A DNA stretch of 64,000 nt, from assembly GCF_025823185.1 (NCBI RefSeq), contig NZ_JACKVK010000005.1:434001-498000 (forward strand), written 5' to 3'. The translations under genes were made by a program, and so were the position numbers. Below are positions 53,642 through 63,396 of the stretch, piece after piece. The stretch is from Mycobacterium yunnanensis. GTDB taxonomy: Bacteria > Actinomycetota > Actinomycetes > Mycobacteriales > Mycobacteriaceae. The notes under the pieces were generated by a model, which was not told the origin of the DNA, searched no databases, and saw only the letters and a program-made list of their open reading frames with translations. Position 1 is the stretch's first letter, and each line of letters begins with the position of its first letter.

Positions 53642-54417
53642 TCGGGTGCTCCCGTCACGATGACCTCGACGCCTTCGTCGGTGAGGGTTCGGCGGTCGGC
53701 CTCGGAGATCTCGGCGTCGGTGATGAGGGTGTCGACGCTCGAGATCCGGGCGAAGCTGACGAAGTCCTCGTGCCCCACCTTGGTCGAATCGGCGGCGACG
53801 ACGACGTAGTTGGCGCACGCGACCATGGCGCGCTTCACGGCGGCCTCCTCGCTGTCGGGGGTGGACAGCCCGTGTCGGGCGCTGATGCCGTTGGTTCCGA
53901 TGAAGGCGATGTCGACGCGGAGGTTGTCGAGGACGCGCAGCGTCTGCTCGCCGACCGCGGCCTGCGTGACGCCCCTGACCCGGCCGCCGAGCAGCTGCAG
54001 GGAGACCGTGGACATCGCGGCGAGCCGGGCGGCGATGGGCACCGAGTTGGTGACCACCAGGAGTTGGCGGTCGGTGGGCAACTGGTTGGCGATGCGGGCG
54101 GTGGTGGTGCCGGCGTCGAGCAGCACGCTGGCGCCGTTGAGCGGAAAGAACTCCGCAGCCGCCTCGGCGATGGCGTCCTTGTAGTCGGCGCGGGTGGTCT
54201 CGCGCTCTCCGACGCCGGGTTCGACGAGGTGCAGCGCCCGGGTGGGGACGGCACCGCCGTGCACGCGACGGAGCACGCCGGCCCGGTCGAGTGCGGCGAG
54301 GTCCCGGCGCACGGTCTCGGTGGTGACGTCGTAGGTTTGCGCGAGTTCGGCGACCGAGGCGCGACCCTGGCTGATCACCATTGCGGCGATCGCTTGTTGG
54401 CGCTCTTCGGCGTACAT
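53638..54417 (-). CDS. fruR: DeoR-family repressor of the fructose PTS
   Basis: A 259-residue regulator with an N-terminal DeoR helix-turn-helix (YAEERQQAIAAMVISQGRASVAEL, VTTETVRRDLAAL, LRRVHGGA) and a C-terminal sugar-phosphate sensor (LLDAGTTTARIANQL, FIGTNGIS). It is first in the fru operon and divergent from ptsI. The effector is probably fructose-1-phosphate or fructose-1,6-bisphosphate (inference). Confidence 0.9.
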   Translation of the reverse strand: MYAEERQQAIAAMVISQGRASVAELAQTYDVTTETVRRDLAALDRAGVLRRVHGGAVPTRALHLVEPGVGERETTRADYKDAIAEAAAEFFPLNGASVLLDAGTTTARIANQLPTDRQLLVVTNSVPIAARLAAMSTVSLQLLGGRVRGVTQAAVGEQTLRVLDNLRVDIAFIGTNGISARHGLSTPDSEEAAVKRAMVACANYVVVAADSTKVGHEDFVSFARISSVDTLITDAEISEADRRTLTDEGVEVIVTGAPE

Positions 54418-54483
54418 GACTCTCCGTTTTTGTGGGTTATGCGGTTCGGTGATGTTGATATAGTTGGTTTTACCCTTGAATAT

Positions 54484-54512
54484 GTTGACTTGTCAACGGT
54501 TTGTTGTAATCT
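54484..54512 (+). promoter_or_regulatory. ptsI promoter with overlapping perfect palindrome
   Basis: GTTGAC-TT-GTCAAC (54484-54497) is a perfect inverted repeat overlapping the -35 TTGACT (54485-54490). A 16-bp spacer follows, then -10 TAATCT (54507-54512). Seven bases later comes the ptsI ATG, so the message should be leaderless. A DeoR-type repressor bound to the palindrome would block the -35. Confidence 0.65.
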
Positions 54513-54519
54513 GGTTCAC

Positions 54520-56241
54520 ATGAGCGCCACTTCGTCTCCTGTATCACTGCACCCGGCGGACACCCTGCCGCCGGCCGTCGGCACCGTGCTGCGCGGCATC
54601 CCCGCCGTGGGCGGCGTGCAGTACGCACCGGTGATCAGGCCGGGCTCGCGTCCCTCCGTGGAATCCACGACCGCGACCGCCGAGCTGGAGGAATCCCGCC
54701 GCCCCGGGGAGGTCGCCCGCTTCACCGCCGCCGCAGCGGCCGTGGCCGACCGGTTGCGCGAGCGGGCCGCGAACGCCTCGGGCGCCGCCTCGGAGGTCTT
54801 GGCCACGACCGCCCAGCTCGCCCAGGACCGGGCCTGGATCGCCGCCACCGAGAAGCGAATCGGGCAGGGCAATCCGGCCGTCACCGCCGTGACCGGTGCC
54901 GTCGACCAGTTCGTCACGATGTTCACGCAGCTGGGCGGCCTGATGGCGGAGCGGGTGACCGACCTGCGCGACATTCGCGATCGCGTGATCGCCGAACTCG
55001 ACGGTCTGCCCGAACCCGGCGTCCCGGTTCCGGAGGTTCCCTCGATCCTGTGCGCCGAGGATTTGGCTCCCGTCGACACCGCGGGTTTGGACGCCGCGCT
55101 GGTCGTGGCGCTCGCCACCACACTTGGCGGGCCCACCAGCCACACCGCGATCATCGCCCGTCAGCTCGGCATTCCGTGCGTGGTCGCCGTCGACGGCCTG
55201 GACTCGGTGGCCGCGGGCACCATGGTGATGGTCGACGGCACGGCGGGCACGGTGACCGTGGCGCCCGACGAGGACGTGGCGTCCCGGGCGGTCGCGGTGG
55301 CCAGGGGCGAGGCCGATCTGGCCAAGAGTTGGAACGGTCCGGGCGCCACGGCCGACGGTCACGTCGTGGCCATCCTCGCCAACGTTCAGGACGGAGCGGC
55401 CGCACGGGCTGCCGCCGAGACGCCGGCCGAAGGCGTCGGGCTGTTCCGCACCGAGCTGTGCTTCTTGAATCGCTCCACCGAACCGTCCGTGGACGAGCAG
55501 GCGCAGATCTACGGCGAGGTGCTCGAGGCGTTCGGCGGTTCCAAGGTCGTCATCCGCACGCTCGACGCGGGTTCGGACAAGCCACTGAAGTTCGTCGGGC
55601 ATCCTGACGAGGCCAACCCCGCCCTTGGCGTGCGGGGCATCCGCATCGCCGACGGAAACCCCGGCATCCTGACCCGGCAGCTCGAGGGCATCGCCGCGGC
55701 GGCCGAGAACACCGGTAATGCGCCATGGGTGATGGCGCCGATGATCGCGACCCCGGCCGAGGCCAAGGCCTTCGCCGAGGAGACGCGCGCCCACGGCCTG
55801 GTGCCCGGCGTGATGATCGAGGTGCCCGCGGCGGCTCTGCTGGCCGACCGCATCCTCGAGCACGTCGACTTCCTCTCGATCGGCACCAACGACCTGACGC
55901 AGTACACGATGGCCGCCGACCGGATGTCGGCCGAACTGGCCACCCTGACCGACCCGTGGCAGCCTGCGGTGCTCGCGCTGGTCGCCATGGCGGCCAAGGC
56001 CGGCGCCGCGGTCGGCAAGCCCGTCGGGGTCTGCGGTGAGGCTGCCGCCGATCCGCAGCTGGCCTGTGTGCTGGTGGGCCTCGGGGTCACGTCCCTGTCG
56101 GCGGCCGCCGCCGCGGTCAGCGCCGTGGGCGCGAAGCTCTCGCAGGTCACCCTCGCCCAGTGTCAGGAGGCGGCCGCGGCCGCGTTGGACACGGCCACCG
56201 CCGCCGAGGCGCGGGCAGCAGCCGCGGCCGTGCTCGCCTGA
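54520..56241 (+). CDS. ptsI: PTS enzyme I (phosphoenolpyruvate-protein phosphotransferase)
   Basis: A 573-residue enzyme I: the HPr-binding and phosphohistidine domain with active His208 in GGPTSHTAII, and a C-terminal PEP-binding barrel (GVGLFRTELCFLNR, LDAGSDKPLKF, SIGTNDLTQYTMAADR, GVCGEAAADP). It takes phosphate from PEP and gives it to HPr. It is divergent from fruR. The start ATG 54520 has no ribosome site and fits leaderless translation. Confidence 0.95.
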   Translation: MSATSSPVSLHPADTLPPAVGTVLRGIPAVGGVQYAPVIRPGSRPSVESTTATAELEESRRPGEVARFTAAAAAVADRLRERAANASGAASEVLATTAQLAQDRAWIAATEKRIGQGNPAVTAVTGAVDQFVTMFTQLGGLMAERVTDLRDIRDRVIAELDGLPEPGVPVPEVPSILCAEDLAPVDTAGLDAALVVALATTLGGPTSHTAIIARQLGIPCVVAVDGLDSVAAGTMVMVDGTAGTVTVAPDEDVASRAVAVARGEADLAKSWNGPGATADGHVVAILANVQDGAAARAAAETPAEGVGLFRTELCFLNRSTEPSVDEQAQIYGEVLEAFGGSKVVIRTLDAGSDKPLKFVGHPDEANPALGVRGIRIADGNPGILTRQLEGIAAAAENTGNAPWVMAPMIATPAEAKAFAEETRAHGLVPGVMIEVPAAALLADRILEHVDFLSIGTNDLTQYTMAADRMSAELATLTDPWQPAVLALVAMAAKAGAAVGKPVGVCGEAAADPQLACVLVGLGVTSLSAAAAAVSAVGAKLSQVTLAQCQEAAAAALDTATAAEARAAAAAVLA

Positions 56242-56246
56242 CGGAA

Positions 56247-56272
56247 TAATCGGACCGCGGTCCGGTTATAGT
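56247..56272 (+). promoter_or_regulatory. Palindromic operator and -10 element before the second pirin gene
   Basis: CGGACCGCGGTCCG (56251-56264) is a perfect 14-bp palindrome whose arms extend outward to TAA/TTA with one mismatch pair. It is immediately followed by the -10 TATAGT (56267-56272). Such a site in the promoter spacer is typical of TetR-family repression. TetR genes lie at 59446 and 60199. Confidence 0.65.
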
Positions 56273-56299
56273 GGATACATTCTGAGCAGGAGGTATCCG

Positions 56300-57274
56300 A
56301 TGCCCGCCGTCACCGCCGACACACTCACCCTTACCCGCGTGGCCCCGCCCGCCGCCTCGGACACCGAGCGACCCGTGCGCTCGATCACGACTGGCCCGAG
56401 AGGATACGAGGGCGAGGGCTTTCCGGTCGTACGGGCCTTCGCCGGCGTCAGCGCCGCGGACCTCGACCCCTTCGTCCACATGGACCAGATGGGCGAGGTC
56501 GAATACGAGCCCGGCGAGCCCAAGGGCACCGACTGGCACCCGCACCGCGGCTTCGAGACCGTCACCTACATCATCGACGGACGGTTCGCCCATCAGGATT
56601 CACACGGCGGCGGTGGGCTCATCACCGACGGCGCAACCCAGTGGATGACCGCGGGCGCAGGCGTGCTGCACATCGAAACGCCGCCGGCCGAATTGGTGGA
56701 GAGCGGAGGAACGTTCCACGGCATTCAGCTGTGGGTCAACCTGCCCCGCAAGGACAAGTTCGCCGCGCCGCGCTATCAGGCCATCGAGGGTGGCGAGGTC
56801 AAGCTCCTCGCCTCCGACGACGGCGGCGCCCTGATCCGCATCATCGCCGGCGAGGTCGACCGGCAACGGGGTCCGGGAAGCACGCACACGCCGATCACCA
56901 TGGCGCACGCCACCGTTGCCCCCGGCGCACGCCTCGACGTGCCGTGGAACCGGGACTTCAACGCGTTGGTCTACGTGCTGGCGGGCGAGGGAACGGTCGG
57001 TCCGGTCGACGCCCCGATTCGGCAGGGCCAGCTCGCGGTCATGGGACCCGGCGACCGAATCTCGGTCTCCGCTCGCTCGTCCCAGGACGCGCGCAACCCG
57101 GCGATGGAAGTCCTGTTGTTGGGCGGCAAGCCCATTCGCGAGCCCGTCTTCCACTACGGGCCCTTCGTGATGAACTCGAAGTCCGAGGTGATCCAGGCGC
57201 TCGAGGACTTCAACGCGGGCAAGTTCGGCGCCATCCCGCCGAATGCCCTGATGCCGCATCGGGGCGGGCGCTAA
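56300..57274 (+). CDS. Pirin-family bicupin protein (second copy)
   Basis: A 324-residue pirin with RGYEGEGFPVVRAFAG, WHPHRGFETVTYIIDGRFAHQDS (metal ligands), MTAGAGVLHIE and a second cupin. It differs clearly from the pirin at 20294-21265. The start ATG 56300 has a full AGGAGG. It is apparently monocistronic and under a strong palindromic operator, so it probably responds to a small-molecule inducer such as an electrophile or aromatic compound (inference). Confidence 0.9.
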   Translation: MPAVTADTLTLTRVAPPAASDTERPVRSITTGPRGYEGEGFPVVRAFAGVSAADLDPFVHMDQMGEVEYEPGEPKGTDWHPHRGFETVTYIIDGRFAHQDSHGGGGLITDGATQWMTAGAGVLHIETPPAELVESGGTFHGIQLWVNLPRKDKFAAPRYQAIEGGEVKLLASDDGGALIRIIAGEVDRQRGPGSTHTPITMAHATVAPGARLDVPWNRDFNALVYVLAGEGTVGPVDAPIRQGQLAVMGPGDRISVSARSSQDARNPAMEVLLLGGKPIREPVFHYGPFVMNSKSEVIQALEDFNAGKFGAIPPNALMPHRGGR

Positions 57275-59424
57275 CCGCTCCGCAGGGCGGCGGGGTGCAC
57301 CGGCTCCGGGTACAGGAGCTCCAACTCACCGAGGTTGGCCGCGACGGTGACGAGCGGCAGCGCCGCCCGGATGGACAGGTCGTCGTCGCCGGCCTCCGCG
57401 CGCAGCGCGAGGACGAAGTCGTCGCTGATCGGGCCCAGATCGTGCACCGGGCGCCGGCCGTGCAGGCGCTCGCGGATCACCGAGGTGTGCAGTTCGAGCA
57501 CCTCGCGCACCCGCGGGTAGGCGTCGATCGGCGGCGGCACCACGTCGGCGATCAACTCGGCGGCGGTGCGCACCCGCACCGCACGGTTCGCCGCACGAAT
57601 CGCCGGAGCTCGCCGGTCGGTCGAACCGCCGCTCTCCGAGAGATAGTGGCGCACTGCGTCGTCGAGCGTGCGCGAGGCCGTCATGGCGGCGTGGCTCAGT
57701 GAGAACACCTGATCGTTCGCCGACTCCGAGGCGCCGCGCGTCACCCGCTTGACGGCGACGGTCAGGAACGTCGCCCCGGCCGAGATGGCATCGTCGACGG
57801 CACGGGACACCCTGGCCGCAGCCCCGCGCGGCCACAACAGCAGTGAGACGACCGCGCCCACCATCGCGCCGACCACCACGTCCTCGACGCGCAGCAGGCC
57901 CACCTGCCAGCCGCTGGGATTGATGACGTTGAAGATGATCAGCACCATCATCGTGAACATCGCCTGACCCGCCACGAACGAGGCCACCTCCGGCACGTAT
58001 GCCGAGCCGAAGGCCACGACGGGCAAGGCCAACCACAGGACGACCGGGTCCACGCCCATCAGCTCGATGAACACCACGCCCAGCAGGAAGCCGATGGTCG
58101 TGCCGACGACGGCGCGAACCACCCGGGTGCCCGTCGTCAACGCGCTGCTGCGCAGGACCGACATGGCGCCGAGCACCACCCAGAAGCCGTGCTGTACGGG
58201 AAACACGTGAGTGACCGCGACCGCCAGAGCCAGGCCCAGGCCTGTCCGAATGCTGTTGCGCACCACCACCGCCCGGGTCGCCAGGAATCCCCCCGGCAAC
58301 GAGGTCAACGCCTGCGACTCCGACAGCAGTCGCTCGGCGGCCCCGGCCTCGGGCAGGCGACGGCCCAGCAACCGGGCCCACACCGGACGGGCGTCGGCCG
58401 CGGCGGCGATGCCCACCACCCGACCCGTCGTGCCGACGCACCCGGAAATGGTGCGGCGGGTCAACAGCTTTCGGCCCACGCCGATCGCGGTGGCGTCATT
58501 CGGCTCGGCGAGGATCTCCAGGATGTCGTCGCGGTAGCGGCTCTGGGCGATCAGCCGATGGATGGCGAGCGCCTCGGACAGGTTCGCGCGGTGTGCGTCG
58601 CGCTCGGCGACCGAGGTGCTCAACACCAGGGCGCTCTCCCGCAGCACCCGCACCACGGGATCCCGCATCTCGGCCAGGAGTTCTGCGCTGGATCCGGTGA
58701 TCCGATCGGACAGCCATTGGAGGTCGTCGACCACCCGCACCAGCGCCCGGCTGCCCGCGGTCAGCCCCACCGGGCGAAAGTCGGCGCCGAGGAAGTTGGC
58801 GCGCAGCGCGCCCATCGCCGCCGTCGTGTCGTCGTCGGTGGCGTCGCCGTCCAGTCGGTCGGCCAATGTCTGGCATACCAAGGCGGCGTGCCGGCGGAGC
58901 TCGCCGTGGTGGCGGGGCGGCAGAAGGAACAGGGCGGCAGGGATGGCCAACGAGACGGCGATCAACCAGCCCAGCAGCCGTTCCGGGATGGGGCCGACGG
59001 GCGTGCACGCGGGCAGGACGAAGAGCATCAGCGTCGAACGCTGACCGGCCGCGAACGTCTCGCTGAGCACTCCCGACAACGTCACCAGCACGGCCAGGAC
59101 GAACATCGTCAGCACCGACAACCACGGAGAGGGTGCCACCAGGGTGCCCAGGGTGATGAGGATGGCGCCGTTGACGCCCAGGCCGCCGTAGGCGAGTGCT
59201 CGCGCCGGCCGGTTACCCGGGAAGTCCGTGGTGATCAGCAGCGCGACCGAGCCGAAGATCGCGAACAGCGGTGTCTGAGAATCACTTCCGAGCGCAAAGC
59301 CGATGGCCGCGGCTAGCGGCAGCACCAGTGCCGCCCGTAGCGCTCGCCGGGCCGCGTCGTGCTCGGGATCGCGCCGCCTGATCCTGTCGATGGCCCGGCT
59401 CCAGAGGAGGGCCGGGTTCAGCAT
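57271..59424 (-). CDS. FUSC-family (aromatic acid exporter-like) membrane protein
   Basis: A 717-residue protein with two sets of membrane helices (about 30-170 and 390-530), each followed by a soluble helical domain, the layout of the FUSC/YccS/AaeB families. These proteins export aromatic or fusaric-acid-like compounds or act as envelope channels. The motif TPLFAIFGSVALLITTDFPG and the central FWVVLGAMSVLRSSALTTGTR are diagnostic. It converges with the pirin gene, ends overlapping by 4 bp, and lies next to a TetR gene transcribed in the same direction. Confidence 0.87.
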   Translation of the reverse strand: MLNPALLWSRAIDRIRRRDPEHDAARRALRAALVLPLAAAIGFALGSDSQTPLFAIFGSVALLITTDFPGNRPARALAYGGLGVNGAILITLGTLVAPSPWLSVLTMFVLAVLVTLSGVLSETFAAGQRSTLMLFVLPACTPVGPIPERLLGWLIAVSLAIPAALFLLPPRHHGELRRHAALVCQTLADRLDGDATDDDTTAAMGALRANFLGADFRPVGLTAGSRALVRVVDDLQWLSDRITGSSAELLAEMRDPVVRVLRESALVLSTSVAERDAHRANLSEALAIHRLIAQSRYRDDILEILAEPNDATAIGVGRKLLTRRTISGCVGTTGRVVGIAAAADARPVWARLLGRRLPEAGAAERLLSESQALTSLPGGFLATRAVVVRNSIRTGLGLALAVAVTHVFPVQHGFWVVLGAMSVLRSSALTTGTRVVRAVVGTTIGFLLGVVFIELMGVDPVVLWLALPVVAFGSAYVPEVASFVAGQAMFTMMVLIIFNVINPSGWQVGLLRVEDVVVGAMVGAVVSLLLWPRGAAARVSRAVDDAISAGATFLTVAVKRVTRGASESANDQVFSLSHAAMTASRTLDDAVRHYLSESGGSTDRRAPAIRAANRAVRVRTAAELIADVVPPPIDAYPRVREVLELHTSVIRERLHGRRPVHDLGPISDDFVLALRAEAGDDDLSIRAALPLVTVAANLGELELLYPEPVHPAALRSG

Positions 59425-59445
59425 GGTCCCAAGGTAGACCGCGCC

Positions 59446-60009
59446 TCACTCGTCGTCCGGCACGGAGGCGAACCGACCGGAGTCCAACGCGTCGAGCAGC
59501 TGATCCGCGGCCCACCTCAACCCGATGGTGTCGCGCGGCAGGGTGGCCTGCTCGTACCCGATCAGCAGATACATGCTCCAGGAGGCGAACACGTAGGCCT
59601 GGTTGGTCTTCCCGAGGATCTCGAACGCCGCGTCGTACATGACGTCGAAGCGGCGCTTGTCGACCTCGGTCTGCACGACGAGGACGTCGGGGTCCAGCGA
59701 ACTCCAGACCCGGATGGCCGCCTCGGCACCGTGGGGCAGCGCCAGTGCGTGCTTGATGATGACGTCGATGCGCCGGCGGGGATCGGGCTCGTCGTGGGCG
59801 ACGGTCATGCCGTCGAGGCGGCGCCGAAGCCAATGGGCGATGAGCTCGCGGGTGTAGGCCGACCAGCTGGGAAAGTAGTGGTAGAAGGATCCGGTGGTGA
59901 CCCCGAGCCGGTTGCATACCTCAGCCAGTTTCAGGCCGCCGTAGCCGACGTCGGCCAGTACATCCAGACCCGTCTCGAAATACGACTCCCGAGACACCCC
60001 TCCCACCAT
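59446..60009 (-). CDS. TetR-family regulator
   Basis: A 187-residue TetR protein with the N-terminal HTH (LADVGYGGLKLAEVCNRLGVTTGSFYHYFPSWSAYTRELIAHWL) and a C-terminal ligand domain. It is followed 21 bp later by the FUSC transporter gene, so it probably controls that gene and perhaps the pirin promoter (inference). The start ATG 60009 has no ribosome site; a TATCGT box 6 bp before it suggests possible leaderless initiation. Confidence 0.83.
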   Translation of the reverse strand: MVGGVSRESYFETGLDVLADVGYGGLKLAEVCNRLGVTTGSFYHYFPSWSAYTRELIAHWLRRRLDGMTVAHDEPDPRRRIDVIIKHALALPHGAEAAIRVWSSLDPDVLVVQTEVDKRRFDVMYDAAFEILGKTNQAYVFASWSMYLLIGYEQATLPRDTIGLRWAADQLLDALDSGRFASVPDDE

Positions 60010-60175
60010 GATGAAACGATAGTTGCAGGGGAGTGCGAACTCGAAGGGGAGGCGGTCTGGCCAGCTATGTCGGACTTTCGTAAGAATTGGCCGCACCAGC
60101 ACCATTGACGGCGCCGACGGTTTGCTGCGAACCCCCCGAGCGCCGTTCCGCAACCAATTGGCGCTGGCTCGACAC

Positions 60176-60192
60176 ATTGTGTGTGGCACAAT
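60176..60192. promoter_or_regulatory. Inverted repeat at the start of the second TetR gene
   Basis: ATTGTG-N5-CACAAT is a perfect 6-5-6 palindrome ending 6 bp before the likely GTG start at 60199. It is a strong candidate autoregulatory operator. Confidence 0.55.
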
Positions 60193-60198
60193 TTGACC

Positions 60199-60834
60199 GT
60201 GCCGTATACCGCTACCAGAGGCCCTGGCCGCCCGCCCGCAGCGAAGGCGGCCGAGACGCGTGAGCGCATCGTGCGCGCCGCGCGGGAAGTCTTCAGCGAA
60301 CTCGGCTATGACGCAGCGACGTTTCAGGCGATCGCCATACGTGCTGATCTGACCCGCCCGGCGATCAATCACTACTTCGCCAGCAAGCGTGTCCTCTACG
60401 CCGAGGTGGTCGAGAAGACCAACGAGATGGTCGTCGCGGCCGGCATGGCCAAGGCCGACGGGCAAACCTCCCTGTTGAAGAGGCTCTCCGCCTTCTTCTC
60501 GGCGGCCATGCAGGCGGATTCCCGGGACCGCTCCGCGGCTGCGTTCCTGGTGACGTCGGTGCTGGAGTCTCAGCGGCACCCCGAGTTGAGCCGCGACGAG
60601 CACAACTCGCTCAAGACCTCCAGGGCCTTCGTGACCTGGGCCGTTACCGAAGCTCTGCAGAGCGGCGAGCTCACCACCGATACCGACGTGTCCACGCTCG
60701 TCGAGATGCTGGTGGCGGTGATGTGGGGCATGGGCTTCTACGCCGGCTATGTCGGCGGCCACGACGAACTTGGCAACATCGTCGACAAGCTGGAACTCCT
60801 GCTGGCGAACAAACTCTGGACGCTCGCCGAGTAA
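60199..60834 (+). CDS. TetR-family regulator (Rv0144-like)
   Basis: A 211-residue TetR protein with the HTH TRERIVRAAREVFSELGYDAATFQAIAIRADLTRPAINHYFASKRVLYAEVVE and a helical ligand domain. Its position before an O-methyltransferase-family gene, an aldehyde dehydrogenase and a short-chain dehydrogenase matches M. tuberculosis Rv0144-Rv0148. The start is placed at GTG 60199, downstream of the palindrome; GTG 60181 would put the operator inside the gene. Confidence 0.85.
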   Translation: MPYTATRGPGRPPAAKAAETRERIVRAAREVFSELGYDAATFQAIAIRADLTRPAINHYFASKRVLYAEVVEKTNEMVVAAGMAKADGQTSLLKRLSAFFSAAMQADSRDRSAAAFLVTSVLESQRHPELSRDEHNSLKTSRAFVTWAVTEALQSGELTTDTDVSTLVEMLVAVMWGMGFYAGYVGGHDELGNIVDKLELLLANKLWTLAE

Positions 60835-60906
60835 CTCGGTGCCGTTCTGGCAAGGACGGAGGGCGAACCGCCCGACATCGCCCGATAGCACGACTAACTT
60901 TCTGGT

Positions 60907-61851
<945 letters not shown>

Positions 61852-61949
61852 CCAGAAGGGTGTCGGTCAACCAGGCGGTTGGTTAGGATCGGGCGGACGC
61901 GAGGGGCAGTGCACGCCTCCCCGTAACCACAGGTCAGGAAGGACTCCCC

Positions 61950-63356
61950 GTGACGACCGAGGCCCCAGCCCCGCCTAGCTCAGTCCCCGAATCGGCCGAC
62001 GTCGCAGCGATCGTCGCGCGCCTGCGCGCCACGTTCGCCACCGGACGCACTCGTGACGTGGCGTGGCGGAAGCGCCAACTCGACGCCATGGTGCGGCTAC
62101 TGACGGAGAACGAGCCCGCCATCGCCACCGCCCTCGAGCAGGATCTGGGCCGCAAACCGTTCGAGGCGTGGCTGGCCGACGTCGCCAGCACGGTGGGCGA
62201 AGCCAAGGACGCGGCCAAGAACGTCGGCAAGTGGACCAAGCGCAAGCAGAGGCTGCTGGAGTTCGCGCAACTGCCTGGCCGCGGCTGGGTGGAGTACGAG
62301 CCCTACGGGACAGTGCTGGTCATCGGCGCGTGGAACTTTCCCTTCGCGCTGACGCTCGGGCCCGCCATCGGCGCCATCGCGGCGGGAAACACGGTCGTGC
62401 TCAAGCCTTCCGAGGTCGCACCGGCGTGCTCGGCGCTGATGGCCGAGTTGGTCCCGCGCTACCTGGATTCCGATGCCGTCGCCGTCGTCGAGGGTGACGG
62501 AGCGGTCAGCCAGGAGCTCATCGCCCAGGGCTTCGACAAGCTGTGCTTCACCGGCGGCACCGAGATCGGCCGCCGGGTCTACGAGGCTGCCGCCAAGCAT
62601 CTCACCCCGGTCACGCTGGAACTCGGGGGCAAGAGCCCCGTGATCGTGGCCGCCGACGCCGACATCCCCGTCGCCGCCAAGCGGATCGCCTGGACCAAGC
62701 TGATCAACTCCGGTCAGATTTGCATTGCGCCGGACTACATCCTGGCCGACGCCACCATCCGCGACGAGCTGGTCGCACGGATCGGCGAGGCCGTCGCCAC
62801 CTTCGAAGAGGGCAGCTCGGGCAAGCGCATCGTCAACGGGCGACACTTCGACCGCTTGACCACTGCGCTGGCGGCTACCAGGGGCACCGTGGCAGTCGGC
62901 GGCGGCTCTGACGCCGCGGCCGTCGAGATCGAGCCGACCGTCGTCGTCGACCCGGCGCTGGACGAACCGCTGATGACCGACGAGATCTTCGGGCCCATCC
63001 TGCCGATCGTCACCGTTCAATCCCTGGACGAGGCAATCGATTTCGTCAACGCGCGACCCAAGCCGCTCGCCGCATACCTGTTCACCAAGTCGAAGTCCGT
63101 GCGCGAGCGGGTGGTCAAGGAGGTGTCTTCGGGCGGCATGCTCGTCAACCACCTGCTGTTCCAATTCACCACTGCGAAGCTGCCGTTTGGCGGCGTCGGG
63201 CCGTCGGGAACCGGCGCCTATCACGGCAAGTTCGGCTTCGAGGAGTTCAGCCATCGAAAGTCGGTTCTCACCAAGCCGACCCGACCCGACTTAACCGCGA
63301 TCATCTACCCGCCGTATACAGAGAAGGCGTGGAAGCTCGCGCGCAAGCTCTTCTGA
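61950..63356 (+). CDS. Aldehyde dehydrogenase, ALDH3-type (Rv0147-like)
   Basis: A 468-residue enzyme of the shorter class-3 type: IGAWNFPFALTLGP, KPSEVAPACSA, FTGGTEIGRRV, LELGGKSPVIV and the catalytic Cys258 in NSGQICIAPDY. The C-terminal LARKLF tail and lack of a signal suggest a cytosolic or membrane-associated enzyme for fatty or aromatic aldehydes. The start GTG 61950 has AGGAAGGA upstream. It is 40 bp before the short-chain dehydrogenase, matching Rv0147-Rv0148. Confidence 0.9.
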   Translation: MTTEAPAPPSSVPESADVAAIVARLRATFATGRTRDVAWRKRQLDAMVRLLTENEPAIATALEQDLGRKPFEAWLADVASTVGEAKDAAKNVGKWTKRKQRLLEFAQLPGRGWVEYEPYGTVLVIGAWNFPFALTLGPAIGAIAAGNTVVLKPSEVAPACSALMAELVPRYLDSDAVAVVEGDGAVSQELIAQGFDKLCFTGGTEIGRRVYEAAAKHLTPVTLELGGKSPVIVAADADIPVAAKRIAWTKLINSGQICIAPDYILADATIRDELVARIGEAVATFEEGSSGKRIVNGRHFDRLTTALAATRGTVAVGGGSDAAAVEIEPTVVVDPALDEPLMTDEIFGPILPIVTVQSLDEAIDFVNARPKPLAAYLFTKSKSVRERVVKEVSSGGMLVNHLLFQFTTAKLPFGGVGPSGTGAYHGKFGFEEFSHRKSVLTKPTRPDLTAIIYPPYTEKAWKLARKLF

Positions 63357-63396
63357 CCCAGCTCTAGTTCACCGAAGATCGAGAGATAGGAACGCA

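Noticed and set aside
53770..54519. Long open frame upstream of the ptsI start on the + strand
   Set aside because: It lies antisense to fruR and has composition of a shadow frame; enzyme I homology begins at 54520, where a promoter and start coincide.
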